64,000 nt of DNA from Komagataeibacter xylinus NBRC 15237 (GTDB lineage: Bacteria > Pseudomonadota > Alphaproteobacteria > Acetobacterales > Acetobacteraceae): NCBI RefSeq assembly GCF_001571345.1, contig NZ_BCTP01000008.1, forward strand, positions 1 through 64,000, given 5' to 3'. The notes under the pieces were generated by a model. That model was not told the origin of the DNA. It made no database searches and saw only the letters and a program-made list of their open reading frames with translations. A program made the translations under genes and the position numbers. Positions 18,642 through 26,917 of the stretch are shown in pieces. The number at the start of each line of letters is the position of its first letter. Position 1 is the first letter of the stretch.

Positions 18642-20744
18642 ATGGCTGAACGTCCGACCCAAGACGCAACGCCTGCTCCGCCTGACGGTGGTGGCCCCAC
18701 CGGGGCGGACCTGACTCCCGCGCGCCGGCGCAACGCGCTGCTGCGCCACCTGCCGCATGTGCTGGGGCTGTTTTTGCTGGTGAGCGCCGTAATCGTGGTG
18801 CAGCGCGAGGTGCGCACCCTGCACTGGCAGGACATCAGCCACGCGCTGCTCACCATTCCCGCCACCACGTTGTGGGCGGGGGCAGGCTTCACGCTGCTGT
18901 CCTATCTGGTGCTGTCCTTCTATGACTGGCTTGCCGTGCGGCAGGTGGGCTGCAAGCTGGCCTTCCGGCGCACGGCGTTTGCGGCGTTCTGTTCTTATGT
19001 CCTGTCGCATAATCTCGGGTTTTCCGCCATTTCGGGTGCGGCGGTGCGCTTCAGGCTGTATGGCAACTGGGGGCTGAAGCCCTTTGATGTCGCCCAGATC
19101 ATCGCGTTCTGTTCGGCCACCTACCTTCTGGGGGCTGCGGTGCTGATCGGCAGCGTGCTGGTGCTGGAGCCGGGCACGGTGCCCTTCATCGGCCATGCGC
19201 TGCCTTCGTCCGTGATGCGGCTCATAGGCTGTGTCTTGTGGGCGGGGGTGATCGGCTATGTCATTGCCGGTCGCTACGTGAACGAGATCAGGGTCTGGCG
19301 CTGGCAGGTCACGTTTCCGTCCGCTGGCATGGCGGTAATGCAGACCCTTGTCGCGGCCCTTGAGGTCGCGGCCACGGCGGCCATTGCCTACACCTTCGTG
19401 CCTGCAGCGCCCGGGCTGGATTACGGCACGTTCCTGGCCATCTACATCGCCTCCTACACCGCAGGGCTGGTGGCCAGCGTGCCGGGTGGCCTGGGCGTAT
19501 TTGACGGCACGATGATGCTGGCCCTTGGCGCCTACGTGCCCGCGACCCGTGTCGTGACCGCCATCCTGATCTTCCGCCTGTTCTATTACATCGTGCCGCT
19601 GTTCGTGGCGGGCATCATGTTCGCGGCGCATGAACTGTTCCTGCGCGGTGACGCGGCCCTTGCGCGCAAGGCGAGCGGGGGCAGCCCCCTGCGTGGGCCG
19701 CGCCCCGGCAGGCCAAGCCAGGTGATCCGTGAAAGCGAGGCCGATTTCTCGGTGGCGGTGGCGACTGGTGCGGTCTCGCTGTGCGGGGGACTGCTGCTGG
19801 CGCTGACCCTGCTCGACCCCGAAAACTGGCTGAATGCGGGCCGCCTGCAACCGCTCTTCGCCATGGTGGGCGACTATCTGCTTTCGCTGATCGGTGTGGC
19901 GCTGATCGGTCTGGGCATCGGGCTTTCGCAGCGCGTGACGCTGGCGTGGAAGGCGACAATCGGGCTGCTGTCGGTGGCGTGCGCGCTGACGCTGCTGCGC
20001 GACTCGCCCATGGCGGTGCCGGGCCTGCTCATGCTGGTGTGCCTGCTGATCGCTCCTTTCCGGGGTTCCTATTACCGCCATGCGCGGATCATGAGCGAGC
20101 CGCTTTCCTCACAGACCATCCTCTCCCTTGTGCTGCTGATCAGTTCGGTCGTGGTGCTGGTGCTGGCGGGCCCGCATGATTCGGCGGGGGGAAGCTGGTG
20201 GGAGATCATGCTCTTCGCCACCCGTCCGGGCATTGCGCAATGGACGCTGGGGCTTGCGGTCATGCTGGGGCTGGTCATGATCGTGCGGCTGGTGCGGCCG
20301 GGGCGCATTCATGTGCTGCCGTGGAACAAGCAGGGCCAGGCCCGTTACCGCGCCCTTGACCATGCGCTTGACGGGGTGGGGCAGGTCACTCCCGCGCCTT
20401 CGGGGCTGATACCGGGGGCGCGGCGGCAGGCGCTGCTGCCCTTCGTGCGGCTGGGGCCGTATCTGGTCGGGCTGGGTGACCCGGCGGGCCATGCGGATGA
20501 CTGCACATCGGCCATCTGGTGGCTGCGCGACCTTGCGGTGCAGGAAGGTTGTCAGCCTGCTTTCTGGCATGTCGGCACGAGCCTGCTTGCGGTCTATAAC
20601 GAACTGGGCCTGACGCCGTGGCCCCTGACCGAGGAAGGCGCGCCGCTGCACCCGTGTTTCCTGTGCGCGGGCGCGGATGACCTGAACACGATCCGCTCGC
20701 TGATGGACAAGGCCTTCGCGCCTTTGGGGAAGGCCGGATGCTGA
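18642..20744 (+). CDS. MprF-like membrane flippase with a truncated lysyl-phosphatidylglycerol synthase domain
   Basis: 700 residues. After a cytosolic N-terminus (about 1-35), a UPF0104/MprF-type membrane domain runs from about 38 to 340 (LSHNLGFSAISGAAVRFRLYG; ASVPGGLGVFDGTMM), then more membrane helices to about 565. The C-terminal part starts like the MprF synthase domain: ARYRALDHALDG, YLVGLGDPAGHADD around 610, IWWLRDLAVQEG, AVYNELGLTPWPLTEEGAPL. It then stops at about residue 700. Full MprF proteins continue with a second GNAT-like half bearing the acyl-transfer site, which is missing. There is only a 34-base gap to marC, so no fragment is hidden downstream. It may flip lipids or modify them with a partner. 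Confidence 0.82.
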   Translation: MAERPTQDATPAPPDGGGPTGADLTPARRRNALLRHLPHVLGLFLLVSAVIVVQREVRTLHWQDISHALLTIPATTLWAGAGFTLLSYLVLSFYDWLAVRQVGCKLAFRRTAFAAFCSYVLSHNLGFSAISGAAVRFRLYGNWGLKPFDVAQIIAFCSATYLLGAAVLIGSVLVLEPGTVPFIGHALPSSVMRLIGCVLWAGVIGYVIAGRYVNEIRVWRWQVTFPSAGMAVMQTLVAALEVAATAAIAYTFVPAAPGLDYGTFLAIYIASYTAGLVASVPGGLGVFDGTMMLALGAYVPATRVVTAILIFRLFYYIVPLFVAGIMFAAHELFLRGDAALARKASGGSPLRGPRPGRPSQVIRESEADFSVAVATGAVSLCGGLLLALTLLDPENWLNAGRLQPLFAMVGDYLLSLIGVALIGLGIGLSQRVTLAWKATIGLLSVACALTLLRDSPMAVPGLLMLVCLLIAPFRGSYYRHARIMSEPLSSQTILSLVLLISSVVVLVLAGPHDSAGGSWWEIMLFATRPGIAQWTLGLAVMLGLVMIVRLVRPGRIHVLPWNKQGQARYRALDHALDGVGQVTPAPSGLIPGARRQALLPFVRLGPYLVGLGDPAGHADDCTSAIWWLRDLAVQEGCQPAFWHVGTSLLAVYNELGLTPWPLTEEGAPLHPCFLCAGADDLNTIRSLMDKAFAPLGKAGC

Positions 20745-20778
20745 AGGCGCGTGCCGCGTGGCGTAAAGGAAACCGCTC

Positions 20779-21507
20779 ATGACCGCCCATGCCGGGCTGC
20801 TCACCCATTTTTCCACCGTGGTGGGCCTGCCCAGCCTGTCGGGTGCGTTCCTCATGGCGTTTCCGGCGCTGTTCTCCATTGTCAATCCGCTGGGGGCGGC
20901 GCTGATCTTCGCGCAGGTTACGGCGGGGCATGACCGGCGCACCTGCGTAGCACTTGCCGGGCAGGTGGCGTTCTATTCCGCCATGCTGATGCTGGCCTCG
21001 ATCTGGGTGGGCGGGCTGGTGCTGTCGTTCTTTGGCATCACCATTGATGCCCTGCGCATTGCGGGCGGCCTGGTGGTGGCGGTGCGGGCATGGTCGCTGC
21101 TCCAGGCCCCCGAGACGGAGGAAGCCCGCAAGCAGGCCCAGGCCAGTGGCAGCACGCAGGCCGCCAACCTGATGGGGCAGGCGTTCTTTCCGCTGACCAT
21201 GCCCTTTACCGTCGGCCCCGGCACGATTGCGGTGGCCATTGCGCTTGGCTCGGAAGGTCCACCGACAGGTACCCACATCATCTTTTACGGCGTGCTGTCG
21301 ATTGCGGCGGTGCTGGTGGCAGGGATTGTCTGGGCGGCCTATGCCTATGCCGAGCAGTTGCTGCATCTGCTGGGCAAGACCGGCACGCGCATTGTCTCGC
21401 GGCTCGCAGCACTGATCCTGCTCTCGATTGGCGTGCAGATCCTGGTTACGGGCGTGCAGGGGGTGGTGCTGTCAACCGCGCATGCCGTCATGACAATGGC
21501 GAATTAA
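20779..21507 (+). CDS. MarC-family integral membrane protein
   Basis: 242 residues, with AAAGGAA upstream of the ATG. About six hydrophobic segments are visible. The MarC pattern is clear: FSIVNPLGAALIFAQVT in the first helix region, DALRIAGGLVVAVRAW, then FFPLTMPFTVGPGTIAVAIALG and LLHLLGKTGTRIVSRLAALILLSIGVQILVTGV at the C-terminus. The biochemical role of MarC proteins is not established, despite the old link to antibiotic resistance. It lies 34 bases after the mprF-like gene and is probably the last gene of the lysK operon, which ends at repeat copy C. Confidence 0.92.
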   Translation: MTAHAGLLTHFSTVVGLPSLSGAFLMAFPALFSIVNPLGAALIFAQVTAGHDRRTCVALAGQVAFYSAMLMLASIWVGGLVLSFFGITIDALRIAGGLVVAVRAWSLLQAPETEEARKQAQASGSTQAANLMGQAFFPLTMPFTVGPGTIAVAIALGSEGPPTGTHIIFYGVLSIAAVLVAGIVWAAYAYAEQLLHLLGKTGTRIVSRLAALILLSIGVQILVTGVQGVVLSTAHAVMTMAN

Positions 21508-21542
21508 GAAACTGTTTAAAAACAATTCATTGATAAAAAAAC

Positions 21543-21624
21543 GATAAAAGTTTTTGGGTGCCGCCTTTTTTCAAAAAGGCGGCGTTCTTCGAAGCTTTTT
21601 GAAAAAAGCTTCACCAAAAACTTC
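21543..21624 (+). repeat. Palindromic terminator repeat, copy C (full length)
   Basis: GATAAAAGTTTTTGGGTG, then hairpin 1 GCCGCCTTTTTT / CAAAAAGGCGGC (21560-21583), a short link, hairpin 2 GAAGCTTTTTG / AAAAAAGCTTC (21591-21612), then CACCAAAAACTT. The outer ends are complementary to each other. Forward orientation relative to marC. Confidence 0.9.
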
Positions 21625-21678
21625 CTTAAATTACTGGACGTTTTCTGCGCCAACTTTTCAGACAGTCTCTAAAATTTT

Positions 21679-21755
21679 TCGATGAAGCTTTTTTCAAAAG
21701 GCTTTGAGGAACGCTGCGTGACTGCAAAAAAGCGGCATCCGGCAAGTTTCATTTC
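21679..21755 (-). repeat. Palindromic terminator repeat, copy C' (degenerate, reverse orientation)
   Basis: GATGAAGCTTTTTTCAAAAG, then GGAACGCTGC, AAAAAAGCGGCATCC and AAGTTTCATTTC. This is the reverse complement layout of the family with several changes, the GCCGCC-type stem being mostly lost. It lies directly 3' of the minus-strand UDG gene, so it is oriented like the other copies relative to its gene. Confidence 0.7.
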
Positions 21756-21759
21756 CTCA

Positions 21760-22371
21760 TCACGACAGCGGGGCGATTTCAGGTACGGGCCGTCCATCGA
21801 GCACGGCTCGCACGCAGGCGCGTAACGCAGGCAGCACATCCGCGCCGAATTGCGGTGTTCGCCGTTCCCATGCGCCCGTGCGCCATGAAGGGTGGGGCAG
21901 GGGAAAGTAGCGCGGCAGGTAGCGGCGGAAGTCGAGGCAGCGTTCGCTGACCTTTCCCTTGCCCAGAATATGAAGCTGGGCGTAGCTGCCCACCACCAGT
22001 GTCAGTTCAAGGCCGGGCATCTGCGCCATGATGCGCGCGCGCCACTGCGGCGCGCATTCCGGCCGGGGTGGGCAGTCGCCACCCTTGGGCAGGCGGCCGG
22101 GATAGCACAGGCCCATGGGCACCAGTGCAATGCGGCTGGAATCATAGAACGTGGCGCGATCCACACCCATCCATCCCCGCAGCCGGTCCCCTGAAGCATC
22201 ATTGAAGGACTGTCCGGTTTCATGCACGCGCGTGCCCGGCGCCTGGCTGGCAATGAGCAGCCGCGCCGTGCGCGAGACATGCAGCACCGGGCGGGGGCCA
22301 AGCGGCAGGTGTGCCGCGCAGCTCTGGCAGGCGCGAATGGCGCGCAGCAGGTCTTCAAGGGTTTCGGCCAT
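21760..22371 (-). CDS. Uracil-DNA glycosylase family protein
   Basis: 203 residues from MAETLEDLLRAIRACQSC; an upstream in-frame start at 22410 would overlap the sirtuin. The UDG-like fold is indicated by ARLLIASQAPGTRVHETGQSFND in the motif A position, ALVPMGLCYPGR, LVVGSYAQLHILG, and the motif B-like LPHPSWRTGAW. Classical UDG motif A (GQDPYH) is replaced by SQAPGTR, as in family 4-like members and their relatives. Cysteines near the N-terminus (ACQSCAAHL) and C-P-x6-C could bind an iron-sulfur cluster. It may excise uracil from DNA. It begins 11 bases after the sirtuin stop, so the two form an operon. Confidence 0.8.
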   Translation of the reverse strand: MAETLEDLLRAIRACQSCAAHLPLGPRPVLHVSRTARLLIASQAPGTRVHETGQSFNDASGDRLRGWMGVDRATFYDSSRIALVPMGLCYPGRLPKGGDCPPRPECAPQWRARIMAQMPGLELTLVVGSYAQLHILGKGKVSERCLDFRRYLPRYFPLPHPSWRTGAWERRTPQFGADVLPALRACVRAVLDGRPVPEIAPLS

Positions 22372-22382
22372 GGTAGCTGCCT

Positions 22383-23087
22383 TTACGCGTTGAGCAGGTC
22401 GCGTGTCCATGCGGGAACCGTGCGGGTGGCAGGCCCGAGAATGGTCTGGTCAAAGGCGCTGCGGCCCGATGGGGCTTCAAGGTTGAACAGCATCGTATCA
22501 GCATGGTCGGCCACGCTGTCCACAAACCCGGCCGCCGGATAGACCACGCCGGAGGTGCCAATGGCCACGAACAGGTCACAGGCCGCAAGGCGCTGCGCTA
22601 TGGCCTCCATATGGTAGGGCATTTCGCCAAACCAGACGATATCGGGCCGGAGTGCCGCTGCTCCGCAATCGGGGCAGGGCGTATCGGGGGTGCAGTCGGT
22701 ATGCCATGCCGGGGTGGCGTGGCAGTGGGTGCAGCGAAGGCGCAGCAGTTCGCCATGCATGTGAATGACGTTGCGGCTGCCTGCGCGTTCATGCAGGTCA
22801 TCGATATTCTGCGTGATGATGGTGAGGTGCCCCGGCCAGTCGCCGTTACGTCCGGCCTGCTCAAGGATGGCGAGCGCCCTGTGCGCGGCGTTGGGGTGCA
22901 CGCTGGGGAGCTGTGCGCGCAGGCCGTTATAGAACCGGTCCACCCGCAGCGGATCGCGCGCGAAGCCCTGCGGTGTGCAGATATCCTCGATCCGTTCATG
23001 GTTCCACAATCCATCCGGGCCACGAAAGGTCTGAAGGCCCGATTCCTGGCTGATGCCCGCCCCGGTCAGGACAACAATGCGCTGCAT
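22383..23087 (-). CDS. cobB: Sir2-family NAD-dependent protein deacylase
   Basis: 234 residues. NAD-binding GAGISQESGLQTFRG at the N-terminus, TQNIDDLHERAG, catalytic His in VIHMHGEL, a zinc site of four cysteines (C-x2-C at LRCTHCH and C-x2-C at TPCPDCG), and FVAIGTSGVVYPAAGF. The FYNGLRAQL segment supplies the Tyr-x3-Arg pair that in class III sirtuins recognises succinyl and malonyl lysine, so it is likely a deacetylase/desuccinylase. It removes acyl groups from lysines, for example of acetyl-CoA synthetase, relevant to acetate metabolism in these bacteria. Upstream is the adhB terminator; UDG follows in the same operon. Confidence 0.95.
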   Translation of the reverse strand: MQRIVVLTGAGISQESGLQTFRGPDGLWNHERIEDICTPQGFARDPLRVDRFYNGLRAQLPSVHPNAAHRALAILEQAGRNGDWPGHLTIITQNIDDLHERAGSRNVIHMHGELLRLRCTHCHATPAWHTDCTPDTPCPDCGAAALRPDIVWFGEMPYHMEAIAQRLAACDLFVAIGTSGVVYPAAGFVDSVADHADTMLFNLEAPSGRSAFDQTILGPATRTVPAWTRDLLNA

Positions 23088-23142
23088 GCGAACTCTCCTT
23101 CAAGGTGGAAGCCAGTAATGTGCGGGATTGCCGTACACATAA

Positions 23143-23178
23143 GAAAACCGCCATGGACATAAGCCCATGGCGGTTTTC
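23143..23178 (-). terminator. Terminator of adhAB
   Basis: A perfect 14-bp stem, GAAAACCGCCATGG and CCATGGCGGTTTTC, with an 8-base loop. On the minus strand it ends in TTTTC shortly after the adhB stop. It separates adhB from cobB. Confidence 0.75.
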
Positions 23179-23234
23179 CGTAATGCGTATCAGGGGAAGG
23201 GTGACCCGGGAGAAAAGGCCACCCCTGCCGCGTA

Positions 23235-24641
23235 TTACTGCGCGGCGTCCTGACCGGTGTGCGTCTGCGGTGCAAACGTCCAGCCCGAGCCGTAAGGCTG
23301 CGGCAGGAACACCGACCAGCCGCTGCTCATGCTGTTCCAGCCGGAGCTGGAAACCGGAGCCCCGGTGTCGCGCAGCTTGGTCACGTCGGCTGCCGTAACG
23401 GTGCCCGGCGCCTTGTTGCCCCAGCTGGTGCGGATGAAGTTGACCACATCGGCGATCTGCCGGGCGGACAGCGAGTTGCTGTAACCCGGCATGGCCACTG
23501 CGGAAGGTGCCCAGTTGCTCGGCGGCAGCACGCCACCATGAGCGATCACGTTCACCAGCGAGGTCGGGTTCTCGGTCACGACAACCGGGTTGCCAGCCAG
23601 CGGCGGGAACATGCGGGCCACGCCACCACCGTCGTTACGGTGACAGATGGCGCATTCCTTCACATACGTGTCAGCACCCGGCATGCTGGCGGTGTTGCCA
23701 GCGTTCAGGGCCGTCGCGGTGGACGGATCGTATGTGTAGTTGCCCTGTGAGGGCGGCACCGGCGGCAGGCTCTTCAGATACTTCGCGATGGCGTGCAGGT
23801 CGTCATCGGTGAAGTACTGGGTGCTCCATGCCACCACATCGCCCATGCCACCGAACACGGCGGAGTGGTCGATACGGCCGGACTTGAGGAAGGTGTAGAT
23901 GTCATCTTCCGACCAGCGGCCCAGACCCACGACCGGGTCGTTACGCAGGCTGGGGGCCACCCAGTTGTCAATCGGCGCGCCACCGGACAGGAAGTCAGGC
24001 CCACCCGAAGCATCGAGCGCCTTTTCCTGCATGGCGAAGCCGCGCGGCGTATGGCACGCGCCGCAATGGCCCGGACCCGTCACCAGGTAGTCACCACGGG
24101 CCACATCGGCATCGGTGCCGGGGGCGGGGGTGAATTCCTTGGGCGAGGGCGAGAACATCATGCGCCAGATGCCCAGCGGCCAGCGCATCGACATCGGCCA
24201 GGAAATGTCCGGCTGCTTGTCAGGCTGTGCGACCGGCTTCACCCCATGCATGAAGTATGCATACAGCGCCTGCATGTCTTCCTTCGTCATACGCGAGAAG
24301 GAAGGATACGGCATGGCCGGATACAGCGTGGAACCATCCTTGCGGATACCATGGCGCACGGCTTCGTCGAATTCGGCGAAGGTGTAGCGACCGATACCGT
24401 AGGTCGGGTCCGGTGTAATGTTTGTGGAATAGATCGTGCCGATCGGGCTCTTGATTTCAAGCCCGCCTGCATACGACTGCCCGTGAAGGGCGGTGTGACA
24501 TGCTACGCAGTCACCCAGTCGTGCGACATACGCCCCTTTCTGGACCAGCGCGGGGTCGGCATCTGGCGTCTGTGCCAATGCCGTCCCTGCCAGCAGACTA
24601 AACGCTGCCGCGCTGAATGTCACCTTAAGCCTGTTGATCAT
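23235..24641 (-). CDS. adhB: PQQ alcohol dehydrogenase, tri-haem cytochrome c subunit (subunit II)
   Basis: 468 residues from MINRLKVTFSAAAFSLLAG, a Sec signal ending TALAQ; five extra in-frame upstream codons are unlikely. Three CXXCH haem sites are seen: CVACH about residue 43, CGACH about 191 and CAICH about 329. In the membrane-bound quinohaemoprotein ADH of acetic acid bacteria this subunit takes electrons from subunit I and reduces ubiquinone at the periplasmic face. Sequence and length match AdhB of Komagataeibacter. Its gene follows adhA by 53 bases on the same strand. The small third subunit AdhS is not in the window. Confidence 0.98.
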   Translation of the reverse strand: MINRLKVTFSAAAFSLLAGTALAQTPDADPALVQKGAYVARLGDCVACHTALHGQSYAGGLEIKSPIGTIYSTNITPDPTYGIGRYTFAEFDEAVRHGIRKDGSTLYPAMPYPSFSRMTKEDMQALYAYFMHGVKPVAQPDKQPDISWPMSMRWPLGIWRMMFSPSPKEFTPAPGTDADVARGDYLVTGPGHCGACHTPRGFAMQEKALDASGGPDFLSGGAPIDNWVAPSLRNDPVVGLGRWSEDDIYTFLKSGRIDHSAVFGGMGDVVAWSTQYFTDDDLHAIAKYLKSLPPVPPSQGNYTYDPSTATALNAGNTASMPGADTYVKECAICHRNDGGGVARMFPPLAGNPVVVTENPTSLVNVIAHGGVLPPSNWAPSAVAMPGYSNSLSARQIADVVNFIRTSWGNKAPGTVTAADVTKLRDTGAPVSSSGWNSMSSGWSVFLPQPYGSGWTFAPQTHTGQDAAQ

Positions 24642-24694
24642 TATGTTCACCATCATGCGTCGCGTTGATGCGAAAAATTGTCAAAACCGGGAGA

Positions 24695-26917
24695 TTATGG
24701 CTGCTGCTCGGGGATACCGTCAGCATTCTTCCGGGCATCAACTTCCCTCTGATAGGTCTCGTTCGCACGCTTGATCAGGAACTGGCGGATATCCTCGATC
24801 TCGGTGGGGTTCATGCTGCTGTCGAAGCGATCCATACCGTAGGCGGTAAGGGCGCCACGGCCGACAACATTGTAGAACGCATCCTCGTGGCGGATGGACC
24901 CGGACCAGCGCAGGTCAGGCAGCACACCAGCACCTTCGGCATTGTCGCCATGGCAGGCGGCGCAATAGGTCTGGAACTGGAAGTAGCCGTTATCGGTGCG
25001 CTTGCTGTCGAACTGTGCCGGCGGCTTGACGGGCAGGAAGCCCTGGTCATTCTGCTTGGGCAGCGGGCCTGCCTTGCCATCGAGCGAGAAGGCAATGATG
25101 CGCGAGTGGTTGACGGTCCAGCCGCTGGTGCGGGCAATGCCACCGAGGAAGAACGGATAGATGCCGCCCCAGCCCACTTCAACCGCGACATACTGCTTCT
25201 TGTCGCTGCCAAGGTAGGACACGGGAGGAGCGATGATGCCGCTATCTGCCGCGAAGTGGAACAGGTCGGAACCGTTCGTCGCGTCATAGGCATGGAACTC
25301 GCCATTCGCCAGGCCCTGGAACAGCAGGTCGCCGCCCGTTGCCAGAATGCCGCCGTTCCACGGACCCTTGTGGTCCACGCGCCAGGCTTCAGCCTGCGTC
25401 TTCGGATCCCAGGCCACGATCCAGCCCTTCAGATCCTTCACGAAGGCCTGCTTGGCTTCGGGCGTGTCGGGAATGCCGACCTTGTTCATGTCCAGACCAA
25501 GGTTCCAGCTATCGGGATGCGGCGTGAAGCCACCGACCTGGTTGGTGTACAGGAACGGAACCTGCTGCGCGGGAATGTAGACCAGCCCGGTCTTGGGGCT
25601 GTACGCCATGGCCGCGAAGTTATGGCCGCCAAGGTCACCCGGAATGCCGTACCAGTCCTTGCCCGTAAGCGTGTAGAGCGCATCGGGGTTGTAGATCGGG
25701 CGGCCGGTCTTGGGGTCGAGGCCACTGGCCCAGTTCACATAGACATAGTTCTTGCCCGAGATGAACTCGCCGGTCTTCGCATCGATGATGTAGAAAAAGC
25801 CGTTCTTGGGCGCATGAACGATGACGTGACGGGTCTCACCGTTGATCGGCAGGTCAACTGTCATGATCTGCTGGACCGAGGTGAAGTCCCACTGGTCCAT
25901 CGGCGTTTCCTGGAAATGCCAGACGTATTCGCCGGTTTCCGGCTTCAGCGCGACGATGCTGCCCAGGAACAGGTTGTCGCCCTTGCCTTCCGAGCGGTAC
26001 TTGTAGTTCCACGGCGAACCGTTGCCCACGCCAAGGTAGACCAGGTCGGACACGGGGTCATACACGATGGAATCCCACACCGTGCCGCCGCCACCCTGGC
26101 GGGTCCAGGCGCCGGTCGGGCTCCAGGTCTGGTAGGCCTTGTTCATCAGCACGCTGTCGGAGGCAGCATGGTCCGGCTCGTTCTTGGGGTTCGGAACCGT
26201 GAAGAAGCGCCAGTCCAGCTTGCCGGTCTCGGCATCGAACGCGGAGACAAAGCCGCGCGCGCCGAACTCGGAGCCACCGTTACCGATGATCACGCGGCCC
26301 TTGGCGATGCGCGGCGCGCCATCAACCGTGTAGGAACGCTGCTTGCCCAGCTCCGCCTCGGGCGGGATGGTGTTCACGCTCCAGACCAGCTTGCCGGTCT
26401 TGGCGTCAAGCGCGATCAGGCGGCCATCGAAGGTACCGAAATAGACCTTGCCATTCCAGTAGGCGGCGCCACGGTTGACCGTGTCACAGCAGCCCTTGTC
26501 GGCGATGTTGCCGGGCACGCGCGGGTCATACGACCACAGCAGCTTGCCGGTGGCGCCATCAACGGCCTTCATCATGCTCCAGTTGGTGGTGGCATACATG
26601 ATGCCATTGACAACCAGCGGCGTGCCTTCCTGGCCACGGTTGGTATCAAGGTCGAGATACCAGGCCAGCTTCAGGTTACCAACATTGGAACGGTTGATCT
26701 GATCCAGCGGGCTGTAGCGCTGTTCAGAATAGGTGCGGCCATAGGTCATCCAGTCGCCGGGATGGTCATCCGCGTGGATGATCGCTTCCCCCGTGGCGCC
26801 CTGCCCGTCATCTGCGGATGCCATGGTGGCATAGCCCGAGATGAGAGCCGCACATATCGTTCCGGCTGTAAGCGTTCTGCTCAGAGAACGTCTTTTTCCG
26901 AAAACGGCAGAAATCAT
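24695..26917 (-). CDS. adhA: PQQ-dependent alcohol dehydrogenase, quinohaemoprotein subunit I
   Basis: 740 residues from MISAVFGKRRSLSRTLTAGT with a Sec signal ending ATMASA; an upstream start at 26971 is rejected because GAGGA precedes 26917. The PQQ beta-propeller shows the adjacent-cysteine pair (DKGCCDT, about residue 143), repeated Trp-docking motifs (GKLVW, DFTSVQ), and a C-terminal cytochrome c domain with CAACH near residue 651. It oxidises ethanol to acetaldehyde in the periplasm and passes electrons to AdhB and ubiquinone, the first step of vinegar production. Base composition and codon use are milder than the neighbours, as expected for a highly expressed gene. Confidence 0.99.
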   Translation of the reverse strand: MISAVFGKRRSLSRTLTAGTICAALISGYATMASADDGQGATGEAIIHADDHPGDWMTYGRTYSEQRYSPLDQINRSNVGNLKLAWYLDLDTNRGQEGTPLVVNGIMYATTNWSMMKAVDGATGKLLWSYDPRVPGNIADKGCCDTVNRGAAYWNGKVYFGTFDGRLIALDAKTGKLVWSVNTIPPEAELGKQRSYTVDGAPRIAKGRVIIGNGGSEFGARGFVSAFDAETGKLDWRFFTVPNPKNEPDHAASDSVLMNKAYQTWSPTGAWTRQGGGGTVWDSIVYDPVSDLVYLGVGNGSPWNYKYRSEGKGDNLFLGSIVALKPETGEYVWHFQETPMDQWDFTSVQQIMTVDLPINGETRHVIVHAPKNGFFYIIDAKTGEFISGKNYVYVNWASGLDPKTGRPIYNPDALYTLTGKDWYGIPGDLGGHNFAAMAYSPKTGLVYIPAQQVPFLYTNQVGGFTPHPDSWNLGLDMNKVGIPDTPEAKQAFVKDLKGWIVAWDPKTQAEAWRVDHKGPWNGGILATGGDLLFQGLANGEFHAYDATNGSDLFHFAADSGIIAPPVSYLGSDKKQYVAVEVGWGGIYPFFLGGIARTSGWTVNHSRIIAFSLDGKAGPLPKQNDQGFLPVKPPAQFDSKRTDNGYFQFQTYCAACHGDNAEGAGVLPDLRWSGSIRHEDAFYNVVGRGALTAYGMDRFDSSMNPTEIEDIRQFLIKRANETYQREVDARKNADGIPEQQP

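Larger units (their letters stand above)
21508..21759. other. Composite repeat region between converging marC and UDG genes
   Basis: No gene. It contains, in order, an AT block (AAACTGTTTAAAAACA, about 21508-21541) shared with the region beside the IS66 end, repeat copy C (21543-21624), a spacer ending TTTTCAGACAGTCTCTAAAA (about 21655-21675) that resembles the inverse of the first AT block, and a degenerate copy in reverse orientation (21679-21755). The whole has the form of an imperfect large palindrome. Confidence 0.6.

Noticed and set aside
18642..20744. Possible frameshift that hides the rest of the MprF synthase domain
   Set aside because: Only 34 bases separate the stop from marC, so the missing about 170 residues cannot be encoded downstream in any frame.
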